A stretch of 64,000 nt of DNA from Yponomeuta sedellus. Lineage: Eukaryota > Arthropoda > Insecta > Lepidoptera > Yponomeutidae. The stretch's first letter is position 1; every line of letters begins with the position of its first letter. Location of the stretch: the NCBI GenBank assembly GCA_934045075.1, contig OW203723.1, forward strand, positions 19,638,035 to 19,702,034, in the 5' to 3' direction. Shown here in pieces: positions 25,063-36,475 of this stretch. Below the pieces are notes generated by a model. It worked only from the letters and a program-made list of their open reading frames with translations. It was not told where the DNA came from and did not search any database. The position numbers and the translations under genes are program-made.

Positions 25063-26010
25063 TGTCCAGCCATCCATCCATCTCCATCTAAAAAAACATT
25101 ATCTAAAATGTGTGGCTGAAGATGCCGCTGGACGCTGTATAAAAATCATCTCATTACGTGGATGCGACCGTCAAAGTTAATAGATTCTTTGATATGTGAC
25201 CAAATCCACCCAATGCCATATTCGCAATATCAATCATGTGATCTTTGATGAGAATACGCAAGAAAGGCGGACAATTTCTTAGGTCTAAGGACGTGATGGA
25301 AACCACAGGTATAAAGTGATGGAAACGACGCGAAAACGATCTCGCGACACATAGAAAGAGAAGTCAGAAGACCGAGCCATGTGGCGCTATATGGTTGAAA
25401 CTACATCTCTGATTTCGAGGCCAAACGAAGAGCTGCTCTTGACGCCAGACGTGATGAAATCAGATGTAGACCACCAGCTGTCAAACAATACCACTACTCA
25501 GACGGAAAGCTTACTTGTAGTCTGTGCAACCGCACCTTTACATCGAAGATAGGCTACATCAGTTACATGAAGGCACATGTACGACGCTCTTCCCAGCCGT
25601 AACAGTCTCCGCGACCTAACCCGGTCGGAAACAATCATCATCACTATTTTAATATCTGACAAAATTGCTCCAAACCAAAACCTCATCTCTTAACAATTTG
25701 CAACACATAATTGTGAAGCGGGTTTTACGTGAATACGTTTCCTACTTACATTTTTATTTTAGTATTTCTTAATGATTCGCGATACTCATACATAGTTATA
25801 TATTAAACGGATCTAATCGCGATTATGTATTAGGTAAACGCTGCCGGAACGTCGGGAAATAATTGCGTTTTACCTAATAAATAATCGCGATAACCATTTT
25901 TATTTAGTTTTTATTATAGCTATGAAACAGTTTTTGTGATAAATATTGGGTATGTAGTTACATCATAATGAATGCATGTTTAGCGAGTCCAAACAATGGT
26001 CTGTTTTCAG

Positions 26011-26131
26011 ATTACTGGTGCAACTAGAAGAAACAGAACGACAATTCGACAACTTTTGGGAGAAGCATTCGACTAAATTAAATCACTGGCTCAGATTCAG
26101 AACATTTTTATTGAATTTCAAACAAATGCAG
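26011..26131 (+). CDS. RhoGEF exon 7: spectrin-like repeat helix
   Basis: Acceptor 'ctgttttcag', donor 'atgcag|gtattt', phase 2 to 0. It encodes LLVQLEETERQFDNFWEKHS and a second block with HWLRFRTFLLNFKQMQ. The Trp-centred helix ('FDNFWEKH') and 'L-x-FRTFLLNF' are typical of spectrin-repeat core positions. The stop codon of the antisense nested gene lies only about 45 bp downstream, and that gene's likely polyadenylation signals touch this exon. Confidence 0.88.
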
Positions 26132-26134
26132 GTA

Positions 26135-26140
26135 TTTATT
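26135..26140 (-). terminator. Likely polyadenylation signal of the HEI10-like gene
   Basis: AATAAA on the minus strand, 38 bp past the stop codon at 26178. A second AATAAA lies at 26107-26112. Cleavage 10-30 bp downstream of either would put the transcript end inside GEF exon 7 (26011-26131), antisense to it. Confidence 0.4.
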
Positions 26141-26177
26141 ACTTTTACTTATTTATAACGAGCTGATTTAGCTTTAA

Positions 26178-26966
26178 CTATGGTGAAACGGGTCTAAATT
26201 GAAATCTCGACTGTTGCTGCTTACTCCTTGAACGAAAATCGAATACTGGTGTCTTAGGAGAGCAAATTCCATGATTTTCCTTAGCAGGACGGAAGACAAA
26301 CGCATCAGAATGCGCTCTATTGCCAACCAATTCCGATATTTCCATGCATTTTTCCTGGTGATGGTTGTAACTGTTATTGCTCGTTCGTTCAAACTGTTCT
26401 GGCACATGAATACCTTTCCTCTTCTGTGCCTCCAGTTGAAACGTTAATTTCTGTATTTTTCTAGACTTTTCTTCTAAATTCGCCGTCAGTTCGTCAGCCT
26501 GTTTTCTCTTTTTGTTATTCTCGGTTTGCAATGCAACTATTTTGCGCTTGCACGTCTCCAATTCGGCTTTTAACTTTTGTAAATTCAGTGTGTGTATTTC
26601 CTCCATGCATTGCAACTTTTCTCTCGAGTGATTCGCTAGAGTTTCCTGATACATTGTCTCTTGTTCCACTTGATATGACCAGAACGACATCGCTCTCATC
26701 GCTATATCCATGATTGTGTCAGGTTTCATGCCCGCCAAAACTATAGATTTGAACGTCTCACTAGGCTGCAGGTCCGCTTGTATCACATCAAATTTGTCTC
26801 GCAGTTCGTTGCCGCATGCTGGGCAAGTTAATGAATTTTCAGCGTTTCTTTTGAACTCCCTTTTTCCGTGTTCAATACAGAAGGCGTGTGAACATGTCGT
26901 CACCCACGCTTGATTGGACAAAGATTTTCGGCACTTTCGGAAGTTACACACCATGTCCAATGTCAT
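26178..26966 (-). CDS. CCNB1IP1: CCNB1IP1/HEI10-like RING E3 ligase, nested and intronless
   Basis: A single uninterrupted minus-strand frame of 262 residues. Residues 7-51 form a variant RING finger: C7, C12, C25, H27, C30, H33, C48, C51, with the 'TCSHAFCIEHG' core. This is followed by the CCNB1IP1 signature (SETFKSIVLAGMKPD, then RAMSFWSYQVEQE at about 90-105) and a coiled coil (about 105-195) rich in Lys, Glu and Leu. The tail is basic and Ser/Gln-rich. Length is close to the vertebrate protein, which is about 277 residues. HEI10/CCNB1IP1 marks and stabilises crossover sites in meiotic prophase and acts as a ubiquitin or SUMO-type ligase. The gene lies wholly inside the GEF intron between exons 7 and 8, in the opposite direction. 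Vertebrate orthologues have introns, so the single exon could reflect an ancient retrocopy or intron loss. RNF212 was considered, but the motifs fit CCNB1IP1 better. Confidence 0.88.
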   Translation of the reverse strand: MTLDMVCNFRKCRKSLSNQAWVTTCSHAFCIEHGKREFKRNAENSLTCPACGNELRDKFDVIQADLQPSETFKSIVLAGMKPDTIMDIAMRAMSFWSYQVEQETMYQETLANHSREKLQCMEEIHTLNLQKLKAELETCKRKIVALQTENNKKRKQADELTANLEEKSRKIQKLTFQLEAQKRKGIHVPEQFERTSNNSYNHHQEKCMEISELVGNRAHSDAFVFRPAKENHGICSPKTPVFDFRSRSKQQQSRFQFRPVSP

Positions 26967-27256
26967 AGTTACGAATACAATCTTTTACCACAACACTTAA
27001 CGGCTTTTTTATTTGTCAAAAACTTTATTGTTTAACTAAATATTCTAACGAAAAATATTTTAACCAAAATTGTTTTGTTTTTATTTAGCGAACTGTCATC
27101 GGTAAACGCCTAAGCCTATATAGTTTTTTTTTTTTAAATTATAAACATTATAAAAACTTTCATCTCTGAATCTCCAAAGAGTTTGGTGCACCGAACGAAA
27201 AAGAGGCTTTGATTTGGTTACATTTGCAAATGTTTATTGTTTATTTTGATTCACAG
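26967..27256. other. Presumed promoter and 5'UTR interval of the nested gene
   Basis: This 290-bp AT-rich stretch separates the start codon of the HEI10-like gene from GEF exon 8. It must contain the nested gene's promoter if that gene is transcribed on its own. I see no convincing TATA box on the minus strand and no repeat. A run of T at about 27123-27135 and the polypyrimidine tract of the exon 8 acceptor are the only clear features. Confidence 0.3.
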
Positions 27257-27407
27257 GCTACACTAGATGCGCACCTAAAGGCGGCATGTGATATGACTGA
27301 AGTCGGGGAAACGGCAAGCAGGGTTGACAGTCTCATTCAAGAAACGAATGACTTCGAGAAGCTGTGCAACTGCGATCTCGATACAGCTTCTGAAGTTATC
27401 GATGATG
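27257..27407 (+). CDS. RhoGEF exon 8: spectrin-like repeat
   Basis: Acceptor 'gattcacag', donor 'gatgatg|gtcagt', phase 0 to 1. It begins ATLDAHLKAACDMTEVGETA and ends ASEVIDDG when joined on. Hydrophobic positions are spaced as in a three-helix spectrin repeat. The frame runs on past 27407 to a stop, but joining to 29570 gives 'VIDDGEQLMKDP' with no frame break, so the donor at 27408 is preferred. Confidence 0.85.
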
Positions 27408-27679
27408 GTCAGTTCTGTTTTAATCTAATCTAGACAGCTTTGAGTCACTCGTCCACAGCTTTACAGCTTGAAGGTTTCGGAGCCGCTGTTTAATTGAGAA
27501 TTTTTCTAAGTAGGTATAATATATTCTTAGTTGTCATTCTATTTGTGTTTGCAGAATTATTAAAAGAACAAGACAGACATACGTAAGTATTAATTCATTT
27601 GCTCAATTCAAAAATCGGCTATCTGTATGTCTTTTAGGATTCTAAAGGTTTACGCGTAAAATTCTCCCTAAAGTCTTGC

Positions 27680-28795
27680 TAAAATTTCATGTGGTGGATA
27701 CCTAGTTCCAAAAAGGTTGATACCTCTCATACACCAGCCACTTGAGTTAAAAAATCTAATGGGATGCCATTTTCATGATATTAAAAGGAAATACTTTTAT
27801 TTTTAATTTAATATTTATGGCAATCATATTTTTTTGAAGCCTTACAGCCATTACCCACAATTTAGGAGCAGTAATACCAACTATTTTGTACAATGAAACT
27901 ATTAATACCTAGCTTACAGTACCTATTTATAAAAACACAATTACTTACAAGTTACAACATATTTTTTTTAATTGTCCTTAGCACGGGTTAGTGCATTAAA
28001 AATAAAAATAGTATAAACATGTTTTGTTTTATTCAGCTTTTGTCCACATTGATAAAAATTTATAAAAATCGTAAAAATACCTAAAGAAATCTATCAAGTT
28101 GTTTGCTCGTCTTAGGTTCATTTATTAATTTCAACAATTCAAGAAATATCTTCCTCTATTATTTATTAGTTTATTTGAAAATTTTCATCAACACAAGCTG
28201 AGTGAAAAGATGCAAGGTTACTTTACAAACTGGTGATTTTTGGTATGCGAGCTAGAACTCAAGACAAGAGTGCTGGACCGCACGGCGAAAGTCACTAGTC
28301 TTTAGTTGGGTGAGAATGAAAGTTGAATTTAATTTTTGTTACATTACATAGTGAGTTCATTTAGTCTTTAATGTGTAGCCTTATAAGGGTGACATCGTCG
28401 CTGTGCGACAAAACCTTTTTCTAATAAAGATTATAAAAAAAAAAAGACTTGGTCAAATAAATTCTTCATAAATTCGTCAAGTCAAATAAAATCAAATAAA
28501 TTCATAAGCTGACTGTATGTCCAAACATTTTGATATGCGTAGAAGCTAAAATAGCTAGTGGCATTGAATTTAAAATTCAATGCTAGTGGTAAGTTACGAA
28601 CCGTTTTGAAAGCTATGCTCTTAAACACTGGCCACTAGAGTCGAAAAATCTTATTGGATGCCATTTGTACAACAATAAGAGAAAATAATTTTTATTTTTA
28701 AATAATTTTGATGGCGATCTTTTTTTCTGAAGTCATACAGCCATTACCCACAATTTATGAACAGTAATGCCAACTATTTTGTACAATGAAACTGA
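27680..28795 (+). repeat. Direct repeat of about 210 bp and smaller duplicates
   Basis: 27700-27900 and 28605-28795 share 'tgggatgccat' type starts and the blocks 'cagccattacccacaattta' and 'caactattttgtacaatgaa'. They are diverged copies of an unnamed repeat. Just beyond, 28965-29010 and 29127-29165 repeat 'tttgattaaaaatataaaaa'. Confidence 0.65.
27968..28014 (+). mobile_element. SINE tail fragment
   Basis: The sequence 'attgtccttagcacgggtta' and 'gtgcattaaaaataaaaata' matches the 3' tail of the SINEs at 5.7, 17.6 and 42.1 kb. The tRNA-like head is missing. Confidence 0.6.
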
Positions 28796-29569
28796 AACGT
28801 TAAAAAGTTAATCTTTTGTTAAAAAAAAAACCATTGCCGAGTGGCGACACATGGCGGATAGAACGAAATAATTATTTTTTATAAAATTACATTATGTTTT
28901 GTACGATGTACAATTGTACATACACATTTTAGTTTCAACTTTTTTCCACGTGTAAACAAGCCATTTGATTAAAAATATAAAAAGAAGGGGCTACGGGGAC
29001 CTGTTTTCTGAAGTCAATTTTTTTTCTGTGTTTAGCCATATAAAATTTAAATCGCCTGTAAAATCTGAAATATTTAATTTAGATATTTTTTTTAGGGGGA
29101 AAAGTTGCTCATTTTGATGCCCCCCTTTGATTAAAAATATAAAAAGAATGGGTTACGGGGACCCTATTTTTTTTTTGCGAAATTTTTCTGTTTTTTCTCT
29201 TGCACACCCTTTGCTACACCCTGACCACTGAAGCGCTCGTGGCCCAGTCGTACCGAGTGATAATATTCAATGACCCGTGGTGCCCTAGCACAGTGGGGAC
29301 ATATAAGGGTTTATATCGATCGATCGATAAGCTACTTGTAGTATTTATACTATATATTCGTACAGTACATATTTGAAAAATATATTTGTACAAAAGCTGA
29401 TACATTATTATTATTATACTTTGTGGAACACGAAACATTAAACAGGGCATTACATAAGAAATAACATGTACAAATGCGAGATTATCTCTAAAAATTGTCA
29501 AAAGTTTAATGAATATGAAAAAACATGTAGGTATAACCTACCTAATTAACTTTTGTTTCTTTTTTCCAG

Positions 29570-29724
29570 GTGAACAATTAATGAAAGATCCTCTGAGCTC
29601 AGTCGATCACATACAGTCAAAATGTGAAGAGTTAAGGAGGACGAGCGCGTTGCTCACCGATAAAATACAAAAACGAAACTTACTACTTACAAAAGCGCGG
29701 GAACTAATGGACAGGATAGACAAG
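29570..29724 (+). CDS. RhoGEF exon 9: spectrin-like repeat
   Basis: Acceptor 'cttttttccag', donor 'gacaag|gtaaca', phase 1 to 0. Reads EQLMKDPLSSVDHIQSKCEE and later LLTKARELMDRIDK. The pattern 'I-x-x-K-C-x-E-L' followed by a helix ending in 'L-x-x-A-x-E-L' is usual for the spectrin repeats of this GEF class. Confidence 0.88.
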
Positions 29725-30089
29725 GTAACAAATATTTTTTGTCCATTTCGTGTCAAATCTTTACTTTGGTAGAATTTGTCAATATAGGCTGGTTGTCATT
29801 TCAACAAGAAACATATCTTTAGTTCCTTCTACATTAAAATTTACGGTACCTACCCTTTACCTAATTATTCCTAAATGTAGAAGACTGTCTGTTGAGAGGA
29901 CTTTACTTTTTCCTAACATTTTTCTGCCATGATGTTCCGTATGACTATAGCACATACCTACAGAACACATCTCATCTACAAGAAGTCCAACTCCATACAA
30001 AATATACCTATATACCTATGCTGGTGTATAATTATCATATAATTATGCTGCTACTAGCGCCATCTAAAGTTTTCCCACAGCAACTATGC

Positions 30090-30278
<189 letters not shown>

Positions 30279-31097
30279 CTATGCAGCGGCAGGTGGTAGC
30301 ATAGACACGCATCCACTAACATTCTGTTTACATGTTTCCGCGTAAACCGTTCTTTTCTTTTATTGTTTGGTAGAATGTACACACGACGATATTTTGCAAT
30401 GTTCTTTCAGTACCTATAATCCCAACAGACTGAAGAAGCGAGCAGTGCTGTTAGAAATTCTTTATATTATTTATGTTTACAATTTTTTAAACAATTTACA
30501 GTGCGCAAGGCATGCCTTGCTTCGCACAATGCATTCTAGCTTCATCGGGTCACTCAACATTCTATCAAAGCCTGGTTGTAGGAGTTTAACAATGCCTCAA
30601 GTCAGTCTGTCGCGATGACGTCCCACCTTCGGCTTTGCAGTAAAATAAGCTTGCCTCATCGGAGCACTAGGGCTATGTACACGATTAATGGAAATCGGAA
30701 ACCTTGTACCTACAAGGATGAGTTTGAGCATTCGAGGAGCGTTTGGCGGGTATTTTCTAATGATTAACTGATTTAACTTACGTGATGACCTAAGAAGACT
30801 TGAAGTCTAGACCAGCGGTGGGACGAAATACCCAGTTATTTCATTGATTTCAACTCACTCACACATTTGATTTTAGAGCTAATTTCGATCCTGTAAGACC
30901 TATTGAGAAAAGACATGGTCCTATGAAACCTTTATGGCTAGAAATAAATTTTGATATCTAATTTTAAAATTTCAAAATGTAGACATAAAAATGTCTAGAT
31001 TTTGATGTCCATTTCTACGTTTATCTGAAGGTGTGTCGGTCCAGTTTTGCGAGTAAAAGTGGAGGCGTGTTTGTCAGTCTTGTGTTTTTTCTCGTAG

Positions 31098-31268
31098 TCC
31101 AACGAGTGGTGCGCCACGGGTGTGGAGCTCCTGGCGGGGGAAGGCGGGCTGCTGGCCGTGGAAAAGTTGCTGGAAGACGCGAAGACCTTCGGCCTCACCG
31201 CGCCCGATCAGTTCCGGGAAATGCTCATGCAGTCGGCCACTCAAGAGACCAGGGCTCTCGTCACTCAG
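31098..31268 (+). CDS. RhoGEF exon 10: last spectrin repeat, N-terminal helix
   Basis: Acceptor 'ctcgtag', donor 'actcag|gtgagg', 57 codons, phase 0 to 0. Starts SNEWCATGVELLAGEGG; the 'WC-x-x-G-x-x-LLA' motif is characteristic of spectrin repeats in DBS/MCF2/Trio-like proteins. It continues with KLLEDAKTFGLTAPDQFRE. The exon is strikingly GC-rich compared with the intron on either side. Confidence 0.92.
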
Positions 31269-31815
31269 GTGAGGAATCTTGACTCTCTGACAGGTCTCAA
31301 GATGCTGGCAAAATTCCGCTCACGTGTTTGCCAGCATATTGACAAGATGCTGACAAATACCAAAACCTAACGGAAATCTGTAACAGACACCTAGCCTCTC
31401 GGGGCAAACGCCGGGTTATGTGGGTCTCGCACCCACTAAAACCGCTCCGGTGTTCCGCCTCTCGCCATTGACACCGAGCTACGTGATTCACAAACACACC
31501 TCCGCAACTCGGCTGACGAAACCTAACCAAACCATTTTTTTGAGGAAAAATAATTGGCAAAGACTTTACGTTTGGATGTTCACTGCCATATTGATCTACA
31601 AACGTCCATAAGGGTAGGCTAATCCAATCCAAACGTGACAGTCCAGTCCACACGATCCCACACTAAAGGAGCTCGTCTCCCACCTCACATCATCACCATC
31701 ACCGTCAGCCATTTGACGCCCACTGCAGGACATAAGCCTACATAATGGTTGGTTTTCCAAGCTTCCCGGTGTTATGCCGCAGAATACATAATAACGACCA
31801 TGAGCCCGTACTCAG

Positions 31816-31959
31816 GTGGCGCAACGCGTGGAAGACGTGTGGCTCATGGTGACCGTTAAACGGGCCACGCTGCAACGAGCCGCGGCTAAACCGGCCCGGC
31901 CCGTGCAGTCAGTGCCGCCACACAGCGCCGTGCCGCCAGGGACGCCCACCAACGTTGAG
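31816..31959 (+). CDS. RhoGEF exon 11: spectrin end and proline-rich linker
   Basis: Acceptor 'gtactcag', donor 'gttgag|gtgagt', 48 codons, phase 0 to 0. Reads VAQRVEDVWLMVTVKRATLQ and then a linker rich in Pro, Ala and Val (PPHSAVPPGTPTNVE). The 'R-x-EDVW-x-M' segment is the closing spectrin helix; the proline-rich stretch is the expected disordered linker before DH. A 30-kb intron follows. Confidence 0.88.
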
Positions 31960-32329
31960 GTGAGTCTTTCCACAGGTTCAGAAGTGAATATTACTAAGAT
32001 TATTAATATTGGCATTGGTAAAATCCCACTATCTCACTGGATAAACTGGAAAACTGTTGCTTATATGTATTTAATTAGTCGCTTATAGTATTTATTTTTA
32101 GGTATTTATGTATATTATTATTTAAGTATATGTTGCTTACCTATATGTATTTAATTGTATATGTATTTTTTTTAGGTATTTAAGTATGTTGTATATTTTT
32201 ATTTAAATATTTGTACCTTATATCGTAGGTAATTAGAAGTAATCAATTATCCTCGCACTCTTTTGCTGTTTGTTATCAATATATTTTCGATTTAATTATT
32301 TATGTACACCATGTACCGACTATATTCTT

Positions 32330-32460
32330 CATGCAATCCACTCCATCCAAAGGTTGTCTGAAAGAGATCGTTCTTAGCGATAACACCGCCAATTGTATAA
32401 CATTACTTAGATTTAAGAATCATGGTTGTAATATTTTTCTGGTTGTGCAATAAAGTGTTC

Positions 32461-32516
<56 letters not shown>

Positions 32517-32972
32517 CCTACCTACCTACCTACCTACCTACCTACCTACCTACCTACCTACCTACCTACCTACCTACCTACCTACCTACCTACCTACCTA
32601 CCTACCTACCTACCTACCTACCTACCTACCTACCTACCTACCTACCTACCTACCTACCTACCTACCTACCTACCTACCTACCTACCTACCTACCTACCTA
32701 CCTACCTACCTACCTACCTACCTACCTACCTACCTACCTACCTACCTACCTACCTACCTACCTACCTACCTACCTACCTACCTACCTACCTACCTACCTA
32801 CCTACCTACCTACCTACCTACCTACCTACCTACCTACCTACCTACCTACCTACCTACCTACCTACCTACCTACCTACCTACCTACCTACCTACCTACCTA
32901 CCTACCTACCTCCTACCTACCTACCTACCTACCTACCTACCTATCTACCTATTTATCTATCTTATCTATCTA
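32330..32972 (+). repeat. LINE/SINE 3' tail with 510-bp (CTAT)n-(CTAC)n array
   Basis: A 3' segment ending 'gcaataaagtgttct' (about 32395-32458) is followed by about 55 bp of CTAT units, then about 430 bp of CTAC units with one break at 32909-32911, then mixed CTAT. The same 3' segment recurs at 54268-54315 (plus) and 55684-55775 (minus), each with a short CTAT-like tail. The switch from CTAT to CTAC shows two successive expansions. Confidence 0.95.
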
Positions 32973-35096
32973 TTACAAAAAACCACTAGATGACTGGTTA
33001 TTGAGACTCTCCTATGTTATCACCGCGCGCCTTCTAACGTACTTATTTACAATAATGACGCGAGCTCCGTCTCTACTCATAAGAGCGAATAAGAGCGAAA
33101 CCTGACGAGTAGTATGATGGCACGAGTCACGCGTTTTGTAGCGCTAAAATCTCAGAATTATTACTGAGCGAAAGTCTGGTATTACAGAGTATACGAGTAT
33201 AATCTATATTGGGGACCTGGCACTATCTGTGTATACTTTATTATCTGTTATACTTTTTGGCAATATAACTCTTTTTGTTGTATCTGTAGGTAACGAGTGT
33301 TAGTTTATTAACGCTTTTCTCATGTATTTTTAAGAGCATTCTTTCCAAAGGCCACCTTGCTGTTAAATAACGGCTTATGAAATATGCCGATTCAAAGTCA
33401 CATTTTTTTATATCTTTGCGGTACTTATGTGAAGTTACTTTTTAAGCGCTGTCGTACCTGGGACATACTTTTGAGATGAAGTAAGCGTGTCCCGCATCTA
33501 TTGCAAATATGTCTAACTACCTCTACCTCACGAACTTTCTGCCGGGGTGGCAGGGAATGGTCGGTGACAGGGAGGAATGGAGAGCTAAAGGAAAGGCCTT
33601 TGCATAGCAGAGGGACAATAAATAGGCTAATTAATTGAAAAAAAGCCTTGAAATGCGATACTCTTTCGTTAGCATTATGTTTTGGTAACAAACAGACGTT
33701 AAGATAAAATAAGAATATTCTTTATTGTACACTGGAAAAACAACAAATACAAAACAATTGCAAATATACATAGTACAATTGGTGGCCTTATGCTAAAAGC
33801 AATTTCTTCCAGACAACCTTACGATGGAAAGCTGCTGAAGGAAATTAGAAAGACGTTCTTACCTGTTCTTATCTAATCCTGAAGCGCACTACCGGTTGCT
33901 TAGTCCGCGGTGTAATACTTATACAAAACGTACTGATACTGTGCACTTTCCTTTGCGACTTTTGCCCTAAATTATAAAGGCTTGAGGGAGTTTGTAACCA
34001 ACTTTTCAGTTCCTAAAATATAGAAAATGCTACCTATAACAATCTTTGCCAATGCGAAACAAAAATATAGATAGACATACAGATATATTCTATCTGTGTA
34101 TCTTTTTGTTTCTTTATTATATTGGACAAGTTATAAAAGAAAATTCATAATTTAGAAAAGAACTGAGCAAACAACTAGACCAAAAACATAACCATTTCTC
34201 AACAACATGATAGGCTTTTTAATAAGACTCATTACGACATCAGTATAATAAGTAAGTACCTCACGAGATCCGTCTGCAATCATCGGGTGCAATGCCACAG
34301 CGATCTCGGCTGACGGCAAAACATGGTAGCGTACTTGTGTGACCACTTTCATGTGGCCAAGCGCCGAAGTGTCGGTAATTCAGCGCATTTACCGCTAGAC
34401 CTAGCGTAAAATACCGTTGAAATCAAGCCTCCAGTTTCTGATTTGAGAACTTTACTTCATTGCCTCAGTTTCAGTGGCTGGATAGGCGCCAATATTACTT
34501 GTTATACGTAGGTAGTAAGTATTTAATTTTACAATAGGAATCCAAACGTAATAACATCTACACATCATAGTCGCATTCCTTGCCCCAAACTATGATGTGA
34601 CTATGTTACTCTGTGACATGGTGGCCAGCCATAGATAAGAAAAATGGGAACAAATAAAAGTACAGCGGCTCGCCAGTGGGATCAAGAACGTTTTACTTCC
34701 TTTGATCAAACCTATTGTGGTATGGTAATAAAACATGTTAGAAACGTCGAGAATTAACGTTTTCCCTTCTCTGCGATTAGACCCCTTTGATATGTAGCTA
34801 AACATGTTACCGATTAATGCTGTGGTTTTCTCCCGCAGACAGATTATTTAGTTCATTTAATCTGTGGCACAGATTTAAACAGTTTAAAAAAAGCTCAAAA
34901 GGACTAGCTTCCAGGGCCGTTGAACCTTATATTAAAAAAAAACTTGCCAACTTTAGCAAAATTATGATGATCATGAAATGATGTTGGATTGTATTCCAAA
35001 TTTTAAAAGAAAAGGAACTGTCAGTTAAGAAATAAAAAAATTTAAATGTCACTTTTTATTTTCTTAGTAATATGTAATTATTATGTTATGCTATCT

Positions 35097-35152
35097 ACTT
35101 CTTCTTCTTCAGGCTATATTATGTAGTCCACTGCTGGACATAGCTCTCCCCT
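35097..35152 (-). mobile_element. Short RTE-type LINE 3' end, antisense
   Basis: The plus strand reads 'cttcttcttcttcaggctat', 'gtagtccactgctggacata' and 'gctctcccctaatg'. It is only the extreme 3' terminus of the family and carries no coding content. Confidence 0.7.
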
Positions 35153-36091
35153 AATGCTATCATAACATCTGAAATTGAATCAATCTTGATTTCGATATAC
35201 CAATTTCATTTATCGGGAGGTCGTGAGCGCCGACTTAGAACACCGACTTCTTTGATTTAGAAGAGGCAGCTGTATTTTACCACATCCTCTAGCGCTTTTT
35301 CTGTCATTTGCGCGGACAAAAGTTGATCAGTATGCTGCCCCATGTTTCCTATAGACCTGACGTGCGTCCTAAACGAAAGTAATGGCTATTGGCTTGCCAG
35401 GGTCTGTTTCAAGTTTTTTCGTCATATGAATATAACAGGTTAAGAGAAATGTTAATGATTCACCAGACATGAGTGAGTGGAATTCCTAAGTGAAGGTATT
35501 ATCAAAAGATGCATTGAATGAGGTGCACTTGACTTTGATATAATGGCTTGCGATGTGCGTTGGAATTTCAACTTTAGCTTTTTCTTTTATGGTATTAATT
35601 ATTTACGTTACGAGTGAATAAATCTGCACTTGAAGCTCCTTCATCATCATAAAAATAAAATGCTAGCGGTGGTTGACTGGTTAAAAACGATGAAAGTGTT
35701 TCATCCTCCAACCAAACGTTGTTTGGACTTTCGAACAGATTTTAAAGTAGGTGCGTATAGTGCTTATAACTTTTTTTGTCTAGACAAGTAGATTTTATCA
35801 ATATACTCCGTCTTGCATCTTAACTACAAAATGCGTAACTAACAGTAATTTAAATGCATCGTAAGTAATTCATTGGCCTTGCTATACGATCCAGAAGATA
35901 TGCGATGTCACTTTCCTTTTTGCTTAGGTACCGGTTTTTTGGCGAGATAATTTCTATTGCGTTACGTTTGTTTATTAAAAAACTTGACGCCTTCTTTGAG
36001 TTTCTGTCTGTTTCACTTTTTAATATTGAAGGAGAGGAGAACATACTGTCTAGTTGTCTACATTATCTAGTTATCTAGTGGAACTTGGGAG

Positions 36092-36475
36092 CTGTGGTAG
36101 CTCAGTGGGTAGAACCATGGACTGGCAAGCGAGAGCCCCAGGTTCGATCCCGAGAGCGGGCATGTACCAATGACTTTGTTTATTTTCAAAGTTACGTACA
36201 TTTGCGAATTTGTAGTCGCAATACCACACGCTAACGGTGAAGGAAAACATCGTGAGGAAACCCGCGGCTTGGTTGGCTCCGCACGTATTGACTAGTCTTT
36301 CCTGTGGGCTAGGCTGACTAAGCTGTCAGGATGGTATAGGTGCTGGGCAAGCCTACACCATCTATAAAAAAACATGTCCCAGGCACTACAGCGTCGGAGT
36401 GGTCCCGTCACTCATCTAGTGTGAGTGAGGGTACCACTGGACGCTGTATGAATCATCTCATTAAGTAGATGCATA
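36092..36475 (+). mobile_element. tRNA-derived SINE with lepidopteran core (HaSE-like)
   Basis: Head 'gtggtagctcagtgggtaga' and 'ccaggttcgatcccgagagc'; core 'ggtgaaggaaaacatcgtga' and 'ggaaacccgcggcttggttg', known from lepidopteran SINEs such as those first described in Helicoverpa. The 3' part has 'ggtaccactggacgctgtat' and 'catctcattaagtagatgc'. A fragment of that 3' part is also at 25115-25170. Confidence 0.8.

Noticed and set aside
27555..27582. Possible 28-nt micro-exon (ELLKEQDRHT) with 'gtttgcag' before and 'gtaagt' after
   Set aside because: Splice sites look good, but it would leave phase 2 and the next exon at 29570 would then read a stop at once. Direct joining of 27407 to 29570 keeps the frame.
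32422..33105. 227-codon frame of Tyr-Leu-Pro-Thr repeats
   Set aside because: Pure translation of the CTAC microsatellite.
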